Positions 1 through 4,680 of a stretch of DNA of 11,674 nt are shown here, in pieces. The position numbers and the translations under genes are program-made. The notes below the pieces were generated by a model. The model searched no databases, was not told the origin of the DNA, and was given only the letters and a program-made list of their open reading frames with translations. The number at the start of each line of letters is the position of its first letter. The stretch's first letter is position 1. Source of the DNA: CAZXVW01 sp964644025 (GTDB taxonomy: Bacteria; Acidobacteriota; Terriglobia; Bryobacterales; Bryobacteraceae); contig CAZXVW010000138.1 of assembly GCA_964644025.1 (NCBI GenBank), forward strand, positions 1 to 11,674, in the 5' to 3' direction.

Positions 1-101
1 CGATAAGTGGGACAGGAGTTGAGGCAGAGACCGCAGTGTACGCAGCGGTCCAGGTCCGCCTGGGAAGGCAGGGCGATGCGGGGCGCTTCAGAGACGGCCA
101 T
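1..101 (-). CDS. glcF: Glycolate oxidase iron-sulfur subunit (GlcF), N-terminal fragment
   Basis: Only the first 33 codons are in the window; the gene runs off the left edge. They contain CVHCGLCLNSCPTY at residues 20-33, the first cysteine cluster of a 4Fe-4S ferredoxin-like domain (CxxCxxC...CP), preceded by a short polar N-terminus. This arrangement is typical of GlcF and related CCG-domain iron-sulfur subunits, which pass electrons from the flavin subunits of glycolate or lactate oxidase to the quinone pool at the membrane. The ATG at 101 lies inside the last codons of glcE (14-base overlap), implying translational coupling. The GlcF assignment rests mainly on the GlcE neighbour. A related (S)-2-hydroxy-acid oxidase or LutA/GlpC-like subunit is possible, since the CCG domains are outside the window. 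Confidence 0.8.
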   Translation of the reverse strand, partial: MAVSEAPRIALPSQADLDRCVHCGLCLNSCPTY

Positions 102-1233
102 AGAGCCTCCCCGGGTTCAACAGCCCTCGCGGGTCGAACATTTGCTTGAGGCGGTTCATCATGCCGAAATCGTCACCCGGGTCCGGCCACTGCGCACACT
201 CCAGGCCTCCGGATGCCGGCCGGTGTTCGATGAGGGTGCGCCAGCCTTTCTGGCGAGCGCCGGTGATCCAGGCGCAGGCGCTCTCGCCGTCGCCGAAGTA
301 TCCGTAGCAGACACCGGAGCCGGCGCGCGCCAGAGCGGGCACCTGGAATTCTGGCAGCACCTCGCGCAGGCCGGCGATCGTAGAAGAGACGCGCACCACC
401 GCGCCGGCCGCATGAGCGGCCAGAAACTCCGGGGTGAACTCGCGCACCTTTTCCCACAGTGATTTCTCCCCGGCTCCCTCGACGGCCTCGGCTCCCGCCA
501 GCTCACGCGTGTAGCGCTCAATCACGCCTTGGTTGCCGCCCGCGCGGACCAGGAGCGTATATCCGGGCCTGCCGATGCGCGCCGCCGCCGGGGGGTTGAG
601 CAGGTCGATGGCGCAGGGCTGGAGCGGACTGCGGAGCAGTGAATCGCGGGCGTCGAATGCCTCCGCGGCGGAGTCATAAGAGAAGACGAATGTCCGCGTC
701 AGCGGCGGGATGGGGACGAGGCGGAAATTCACCACCGTCACGGCTGCCAGGGTTCCGAACGCTCCCACCATGAGCTTCGCCATGTCGAGTCCGGCGGCGT
801 TCTTGACCACCATGCCGCCGGACTGGATGAGCCGCCCTTCGAGCGTGGCGAACTTCATGCCGATGACCAGGTCGCGCACGGTGCCGTAACCGCGCCGGCG
901 CGGGCCGCTCACGTCGGCCGACACAACACCGCCGACGGTGGTCTCTTCATGGAACGGGGGATCGAGCGGCAGCATCAGGCCGTCCTCGCCAACGTAGCGG
1001 TTCAGTTCGGCGAAGCGGAGACCGGCTTCCACACTAATGGTCAGATCACCAGGCTCGTAGGCGACGATCCGGTTCAACGCGGAGGTTGAGATCACCACAT
1101 CGGCGGCAGCCGGCGGCCCGCCCATCCGGTCCTTGGTGAAAGCGCCCCCGAGCCGGACGGTGTTACCTTGCCGCGCCGCCGCGGCCAGCGCCTCCGCCAG
1201 TTCTTCGGGGGTCTGTGGTCGGAGCGTCCCCAT
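88..1233 (-). CDS. glcE: FAD-binding subunit of glycolate oxidase (GlcE-like)
   Basis: 381 residues, a normal GlcE length. An FAD-binding (PCMH/VAO-type) domain covers about residues 5-175. It includes VRLGGAFTKDRMGG (26-39), the glycine-rich TTVGGVVSADVSGPRRRGYG (98-117) and the VVKNAAGLDMAKLMVGAFGT stretch (142-161) that is very typical of GlcE. The C-terminus MFDPRGLLNPGRLYGRL matches the FDPxGxLNPGR ending of FAD-linked oxidase C-domains. In the known complex GlcD, GlcE and GlcF together oxidise glycolate to glyoxylate. No glcD is adjacent: the gene upstream is a divergent ankyrin protein. The start at 1233 is chosen because the conserved N-terminus begins here. The frame stays open to 1656, but that upstream part is Pro/Arg-rich and overlaps the ankyrin gene. 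There is no Shine-Dalgarno before 1233, so the start is less certain than the product. Confidence 0.87.
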   Translation of the reverse strand: MGTLRPQTPEELAEALAAAARQGNTVRLGGAFTKDRMGGPPAAADVVISTSALNRIVAYEPGDLTISVEAGLRFAELNRYVGEDGLMLPLDPPFHEETTVGGVVSADVSGPRRRGYGTVRDLVIGMKFATLEGRLIQSGGMVVKNAAGLDMAKLMVGAFGTLAAVTVVNFRLVPIPPLTRTFVFSYDSAAEAFDARDSLLRSPLQPCAIDLLNPPAAARIGRPGYTLLVRAGGNQGVIERYTRELAGAEAVEGAGEKSLWEKVREFTPEFLAAHAAGAVVRVSSTIAGLREVLPEFQVPALARAGSGVCYGYFGDGESACAWITGARQKGWRTLIEHRPASGGLECAQWPDPGDDFGMMNRLKQMFDPRGLLNPGRLYGRL

Positions 1234-1319
1234 GGGGTAATTTTCATGATATCCGAAGCGCGCGCCGTGGCCGGCGTTACGATAGGCAGGGGGGCGGAAG
1301 CGGAACCGGGGAGGAGACG

Positions 1320-2036
1320 ATGGACGAAGTGAAAGAAATGTTGACCGCTGCCGAGCAGGGAGATGCGGCGCGGGTGCGGGAACTGCTGGCCCGGGACCCC
1401 GCGCTGGCGAAGGCAAAGGGCGAGCACGACGTGACCCCGCTGCACGCCGCCGCCGAAAGAGGCCGCGCCGAGATCGCCGCGCTGTTGCTCGATGCCGGCG
1501 CGGAGCTGGAAGCGGAAACCACCTGGGGCATGACGCCGCTGGAATGGGCGGCCAACATGGGCCGCCGGGAGGTGGCGGAGGTGCTGCTGGCGCACGGCGC
1601 GCGGCTGAACCTATGGTCTTCGGCGGGGCTCGGGATGCTCGAGGCGGTGAAGTCATTCATCCTGGGCCCGGGAAAGCTGGCGCCTGGCGCGGCGCAAGAC
1701 CGCTACCACCGGACCGCGGACGGAGGCTGGGAGAAGGACCCCCCGCCCCGGGAATTCCGGGAGGCGGTCTCGGATGCTTTCCACGCCGCCTGCCGCAACG
1801 GTCACACGGAAGTGGCGCGGTTTCTGCTCGAACAAGGCGCCGATGTCAACGCCCGCGGTTTCCTGGGCGGCACCGCGCTGCATTGGGCCGCCGGCAACGG
1901 GCACCGGGAGACCGTCGAATTCCTGCTGGCCCAGGGCGCGCGGCGCGACCTGACCGATACCGAGTTCGGCGCCACGCCGCGCCAATGGGCGCTGGAGTTT
2001 CACCACACCGGCATCGCGGAGCTTCTCGGCTCGTGA
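1320..2036 (+). CDS. Ankyrin-repeat protein
   Basis: 238 residues with no signal peptide or membrane segment, so probably cytoplasmic. Ankyrin repeats are readable along most of the protein: a degenerate N-terminal helix pair (about 4-32), DVTPLHAAAERGRAEIAALL (37-56), GMTPLEWAANMGRREVAEVL (70-89), a degenerate unit around 98-117, FHAACRNGHTEVARFLLEQG (154-173), TALHWAAGNGHRETVEFLLA (185-204) and ATPRQWALEFHHTGIAELL (218-236). Between the fourth and fifth units there is a non-repeat insert of about 35 residues (117-150) rich in Pro, Gly and charged residues. Ankyrin stacks bind proteins; no catalytic domain is attached, so the partner is unknown. The start at 1320 is supported by GGGGAGGAG at 1308-1316. 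An in-frame ATG at 1215 lies inside glcE on the other strand and lacks such a site. Divergent from glcE, with 86 bases between. Confidence 0.85.
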   Translation: MDEVKEMLTAAEQGDAARVRELLARDPALAKAKGEHDVTPLHAAAERGRAEIAALLLDAGAELEAETTWGMTPLEWAANMGRREVAEVLLAHGARLNLWSSAGLGMLEAVKSFILGPGKLAPGAAQDRYHRTADGGWEKDPPPREFREAVSDAFHAACRNGHTEVARFLLEQGADVNARGFLGGTALHWAAGNGHRETVEFLLAQGARRDLTDTEFGATPRQWALEFHHTGIAELLGS

Positions 2037-2054
2037 GGCGCCGCTGCTTCCGCG

Positions 2055-2060
2055 TAGAAT
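2055..2060 (+). promoter_or_regulatory. Candidate -10 element for the MFS transporter
   Basis: TAGAAT, 5 of 6 matches to TATAAT, lies 18 bases after the ankyrin stop codon. No convincing -35 hexamer is found at 16-18 bases upstream. If used, transcription would begin near 2067 and give a leader of about 140 bases before the transporter start. The same hexamer occurs before nuoB. Confidence 0.3.
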
Positions 2061-2110
2061 AGGGGTCTTGTCCCGAATGAGCGGAAGAGGCGCAGCCGCG
2101 CGCATGGGGC

Positions 2111-2129
2111 GACAAGCCCGCATCTTGTC
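2111..2129 (+). other. Inverted repeat in the MFS transporter leader
   Basis: GACAAG (2111-2116) and CTTGTC (2124-2129) form a perfect 6-bp stem with a 7-base loop. A second CTTGTC at 2068-2073 could pair with the same GACAAG, giving two mutually exclusive hairpins. No protein-coding gene covers this stretch. A regulatory role is only a possibility. Confidence 0.3.
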
Positions 2130-2154
2130 TTGCCGGCACCGGAGGTCACGCTGT

Positions 2155-2175
2155 CCGGCGGGGGAGGTTCGCCGG
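2155..2175 (+). other. Inverted repeat upstream of the MFS ribosome binding site
   Basis: CCGGCG (2155-2160) and CGCCGG (2170-2175) form a perfect 6-bp GC stem with a 9-base loop, 16 bases before the Shine-Dalgarno of the transporter. There is no U-tract, so it is more likely leader structure than a terminator. In DNA this rich in GC it could be chance. Confidence 0.25.
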
Positions 2176-2191
2176 TCGCGGGGCTGCCGAC

Positions 2192-2200
2192 AAAGGAGGT
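2192..2200 (+). promoter_or_regulatory. Strong Shine-Dalgarno of the MFS transporter
   Basis: AAAGGAGGT followed by GA is near-perfectly complementary to the 16S rRNA tail. It sits 8 bases before the ATG at 2209 and fixes that start. It is the strongest ribosome binding site in the window. Confidence 0.75.
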
Positions 2201-2208
2201 GACGCCGG

Positions 2209-3543
2209 ATGGCGCGCAATAGGGCGTATGTGTACCTGATCTCGCTGGTGGCGGCCGTCGGCGGGCTGCTGTTCGGCTTTGACATCGCGATCATCAACGG
2301 CGCCCTGGTATTCCTGAAGCGGCAGTTCGCGCTGACGGACTTTCAGACCGAGATCGCGGCCAGCGCCCTGCTAGCCGGGTGCGTGTTCGGAGCGGGCGCC
2401 GCCGGCACGCTCAGCGACCGGCTGGGACGGCGGAAGATGCTGCTGGCCTCGGCGGCCATTTTCGCGCTGTCGGCCATCGCCGCCGCCGTGCCGCGGAACC
2501 TGGAGGAATTCACCGTGGCGCGGTTTGCGGGCGGGTTGGCCATCGGCGTGGCCTCGGTGCTGTCGCCGCTCTACATTGCGGAGATGTCACCGGCGGCGAT
2601 CCGCGGGCGGCTGGTGTCGATCAACCAGCTCGCCATCGTGATCGGGATTCTGCTGGCGTACTTCGTGAGCTGGGTGCTTTCCGGGATCGGCCCGTCAAGC
2701 TGGCGATGGATGTTCGCCTCGGCGGCGGTGCCCTCCGTGCTGTTCCTGCTCGCGCTGCTGTTTGTTCCCGAGAGTCCGCGATGGCTGGTCAAGGAAGGCC
2801 GGAACCGGGAAGCGGCGGGCGTGCTCTCCCGGCTCCACGGCGCCGCCGCAGCCCGGGCCGAAATGGAGGAAATTCAGGCGGCGGTGGCCACCGAGGCCGG
2901 ATCGGTTCGGGAACTCGTGCGGCCTCCCCTGCGCAAGCCCCTCCTGATCGCGATGGCGCTGGCCATTCTGCAGCAGATTACCGGGGTCAACACCATCCTG
3001 TTTTACGGCTCGGTCATCTTCACCGAGCAGGTGGGCAACCAGACCGCGGCGGCGGCGCTGCTGGCCAACGTGGTCATCGGCGCGGTGAACCTGGTCTTCA
3101 CGGTGGTCGCGCTGTCGATTATCGACAAGATCGGCCGCAAGGCCGTGCTGATGCTTGCCTCGGGCGGGATGGGGATGTCGCTGGTGGTGCTGGGTGGCTT
3201 GTTCCGGTTGAATCCGAACGCGATCGGGCCGATTCTCGGCGCGATCCTCGTCTTCGTTGCGTTCTTCGCTGTGGGCATGGGGCCGGGCGTGTGGGTGGTG
3301 ATGTCGGAGCTGTTCCCGACCCGCCTCCGGGGCCGCGCCATGGCGATTGCCAGTGTGACGCTGTGGGTGGCGTGCACAGCCTTGACGCTGACGTTCCTGT
3401 CGCTGGTGAACGCCATCACGGTTTCCGGTGCGTTCTGGTTTTACGCCGCGGTGTGCTTTTTCACCTTCTGGTTCGTCTGGCGCGTGGTTCCGGAGACGAA
3501 GGGCAAGACGCTCGAGCAGATCGAGCGAAGCTGGGGAAAGTGA
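2209..3543 (+). CDS. MFS sugar transporter, sugar-porter family (XylE/GLUT-like)
   Basis: 444 residues, about twelve membrane segments. Family signatures in order: GGLLFGFD in TM1 (18-25), DRLGRRK in loop 2-3 (70-76), a YIAEMSPAAIRGRLVSINQ stretch (122-140), PESPRWL (187-193), QQITGVN in TM7 (255-261), DKIGRK (306-311), SELFPTRLRGR (366-376) and the C-terminal PETKGKTLEQIE (428-439). These define sugar porters, which import a monosaccharide, usually with a proton. Aligned by eye to E. coli XylE, Asp25 corresponds to the proton-coupling Asp27. Sugar-contact residues Gln140, Gln255, Gln256, Asn261 and Trp362 are kept, but the position of XylE Gln415 is Leu385. The substrate is therefore probably a monosaccharide but not necessarily xylose. 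No sugar catabolic gene is adjacent to narrow it. Start fixed by the strong Shine-Dalgarno. Confidence 0.93.
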   Translation: MARNRAYVYLISLVAAVGGLLFGFDIAIINGALVFLKRQFALTDFQTEIAASALLAGCVFGAGAAGTLSDRLGRRKMLLASAAIFALSAIAAAVPRNLEEFTVARFAGGLAIGVASVLSPLYIAEMSPAAIRGRLVSINQLAIVIGILLAYFVSWVLSGIGPSSWRWMFASAAVPSVLFLLALLFVPESPRWLVKEGRNREAAGVLSRLHGAAAARAEMEEIQAAVATEAGSVRELVRPPLRKPLLIAMALAILQQITGVNTILFYGSVIFTEQVGNQTAAAALLANVVIGAVNLVFTVVALSIIDKIGRKAVLMLASGGMGMSLVVLGGLFRLNPNAIGPILGAILVFVAFFAVGMGPGVWVVMSELFPTRLRGRAMAIASVTLWVACTALTLTFLSLVNAITVSGAFWFYAAVCFFTFWFVWRVVPETKGKTLEQIERSWGK

Positions 3544-3626
3544 ACACGCAGTTTTTGCGCGCCCGCCGGGATTGTCTGGCAGCAATTGCGGAGCGCTGGG
3601 AGACCGTGTCCCGTGTTTTCAATCAG

Positions 3627-3655
3627 TTGGGATCTGGCTTCCGGGTTGCTACACT
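3627..3655 (+). promoter_or_regulatory. Candidate promoter of the secreted repeat protein
   Basis: TTGGGA (3627-3632) and TACACT (3650-3655) are separated by exactly 17 bases; each matches the sigma-70 consensus at four of six positions. Predicted transcription start is near 3662, immediately before GGAGG at 3663-3667, giving a very short leader to the ATG at 3673. The 129-base gap before the gene supports a separate transcription unit from the MFS gene. Confidence 0.45.
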
Positions 3656-3672
3656 TTATGGCGGAGGTTGTC

Positions 3673-4113
3673 ATGAAAAGCTGGATTTGGATTGCAACAA
3701 TCATTCTGGGCGGCGGCTTGCTGCTGTCGGCCCAGCAGAATCAGAGTCAAAGCCAAACACAAAAGCAGGTGCAGACTCAGAAGCCGGCTCAAGCCGCCGG
3801 GCGAGGGTTCGCCTGGGGCGACAAGAACCGGGATGGAATCTGTGACTATACCGGGCGGCCGGTTGGCCAGAATCCCGGCCGGGCGTGGGGCGACAAGGAC
3901 GGGGACGGCGTTTGCGATTACACCGGCCGGCCGGTGGGCCAGGGGCGGCGGATGGCTCCGGGCCGGTTCACCGGACGATGGAGCGGTGGCTTTCGCGGCG
4001 GCCGGCGTGGGCGCGGTGGCATGAGAGCATTCGGGAGAGGATTCTGGGCGCCGGGCCAGGGGCCGGTGCAGGCTCCCGCGGCCCAGCCGCCTGATGCCAA
4101 AAAGACGAAGTAA
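3673..4113 (+). CDS. Small secreted protein with two DxxxDGxCD (calcium-loop-like) repeats
   Basis: 146 residues; no named family is assigned. Residues 1-20 look like a signal peptide: Lys2, then a hydrophobic core IWIATIILGGGLLL and an Ala-Gln boundary. A Gln/Ser/Thr/Lys-rich linker follows (about 21-44). Two 20-residue repeats come next, at 47-66 and 71-90, each WGDK, DGxCD, YTGRPVGQ. Their DKNRDGICD and DKDGDGVCD cores resemble EF-hand/dockerin-type calcium loops (DxNxDGxxD), each with one cysteine. The C-terminal part (about 91-146) is rich in Gly, Arg and Phe and ends in a Pro/Ala/Lys tail. This suggests an exported metal-binding protein, possibly disulfide-linked or in contact with nucleic acid, polysaccharide or the envelope. 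The role is unknown. GGAGG at 3663-3667 favours the ATG at 3673 over the in-frame ATG at 3658, which has no site. Confidence 0.72.
   Translation: MKSWIWIATIILGGGLLLSAQQNQSQSQTQKQVQTQKPAQAAGRGFAWGDKNRDGICDYTGRPVGQNPGRAWGDKDGDGVCDYTGRPVGQGRRMAPGRFTGRWSGGFRGGRRGRGGMRAFGRGFWAPGQGPVQAPAAQPPDAKKTK
3811..3942 (+). repeat. Internal coding duplication (two 60-base units)
   Basis: Units 3811-3870 and 3883-3942 encode the two 20-residue repeats, separated by 12 bases (Asn-Pro-Gly-Arg). The proteins differ at only three of twenty positions (Asn/Asp, Arg/Gly, Ile/Val), while many third codon positions differ. This indicates an older duplication kept by selection on the protein. Confidence 0.8.
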
Positions 4114-4155
4114 CGCGCCCGTCACCGGAGATGGCTGGACGCGGATTCGCGCTGC

Positions 4156-4179
4156 TCCCGGCGCCGGCGGGCGCCGGGA
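4156..4179 (+). terminator. Perfect 10-bp hairpin before rfaE2, possible terminator
   Basis: TCCCGGCGCC (4156-4165) and GGCGCCGGGA (4170-4179) are perfect inverted complements around a 4-base GGCG loop. A pyrimidine run with only three consecutive T follows. It lies 42 bases after the stop codon of the secreted protein, so it could end that transcript, but the lack of a U-tract makes a Rho-independent mechanism uncertain. The right arm also covers the expected -35 position of the rfaE2 promoter. Confidence 0.45.
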
Positions 4180-4194
4180 CCCCTTTCCCTGCCG

Positions 4195-4200
4195 TACAAT
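4195..4200 (+). promoter_or_regulatory. Candidate -10 element of rfaE2 (leaderless start)
   Basis: TACAAT matches TATAAT at five of six positions and ends 6 bases before the ATG at 4207. Transcription would then start at or next to the A of the start codon. No Shine-Dalgarno is present in this short interval, consistent with a leaderless mRNA. The -35 region is GC-rich and not recognisable. Confidence 0.4.
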
Positions 4201-4206
4201 GCGGAC

Positions 4207-4680
4207 ATGGGGAAGGTTGTGACGCGCGCGGAGCTGGTTGCGCTGCGGGAGCGGTGGAAGCGCGAGGGCAAGACCGTGGTGTTGACCAACGGCTGCTACG
4301 ATCTACTCCATCCGGGTCACATCCGGCTGCTCGAACGGGCGCGGTCGCTGGGCGATGTGTTGATCCTGGCGCTGAACACGGACGCCAGCGTGAAGCGCTT
4401 GAAAGGGCCGGGGCGGCCGCTGATTCCGGAGAAAGAACGCGCCGAGCTGGGCGCGGCGCTGGAGGCCGTGGACGCGGTTACGTTGTTTGACGAGGACACC
4501 CCGACGGCGTTGATCGCGGCCGTGCTTCCCGACGTCCTGGTGAAGGGGGCCGACTGGGCGCACTGGATCGCCGGACGCGAGGAAGTGGAGGCGGCCGGCG
4601 GCAAGGTGGTGGCGCTGCCGCTGGAGCCGGGCTACTCCACCACCGGCATCGTGGAGGAAATTCTCAACCGTCAGCCTTGA
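4207..4680 (+). CDS. rfaE2: D-glycero-beta-D-manno-heptose 1-phosphate adenylyltransferase (RfaE domain II)
   Basis: 157 residues of the nucleotidyltransferase fold. VVLTNGCYDLLHPGHIRLL (24-42) holds the HxGH catalytic motif (His35 to His38). LNTDASVKRLKGPGRPLIP (56-74), LVKGADW (111-117) and GYSTTGIVEEI (142-152) are all characteristic of the C-terminal domain of HldE/RfaE. The enzyme transfers AMP from ATP to heptose 1-phosphate to make ADP-heptose for lipopolysaccharide inner core. The N-terminal kinase domain of the fused enzyme is absent, so a separate HldA-type kinase must be encoded elsewhere if the pathway operates. No other LPS gene is adjacent. The stop codon overlaps the mfd start. 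The start at 4207 lacks a Shine-Dalgarno but sits just after a -10-like hexamer and is the start that gives the usual N-terminus. Confidence 0.93.
   Translation: MGKVVTRAELVALRERWKREGKTVVLTNGCYDLLHPGHIRLLERARSLGDVLILALNTDASVKRLKGPGRPLIPEKERAELGAALEAVDAVTLFDEDTPTALIAAVLPDVLVKGADWAHWIAGREEVEAAGGKVVALPLEPGYSTTGIVEEILNRQP

Noticed and set aside
1234..1656. N-terminal extension of GlcE in the same open frame
   Set aside because: It is Pro/Arg/Ala-rich low-complexity sequence antisense to the ankyrin gene, with no GlcE similarity. The conserved domain starts at 1233.
3546..3558. CGCA-TTTTT-GCG hairpin after the MFS stop as a terminator
   Set aside because: The stem is only four base pairs and the T-run lies in the loop, not after the stem.
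2695..3585. 296-codon minus-strand frame opposite the MFS gene
   Set aside because: His/Arg/Glu-rich antisense shadow with no motif or ribosome binding site.
2379..3845. Long plus-strand frame overlapping the MFS gene and the next gene
   Set aside because: It is a frame-shifted reading of the transporter, rich in Arg/Gly/Ala with no domain, and it crosses the candidate promoter at 3627-3655.
4131..4490. Possible small gene between the secreted protein and rfaE2
   Set aside because: It overlaps most of rfaE2 in another frame, includes the hairpin at 4156-4179, and has no ribosome binding site.
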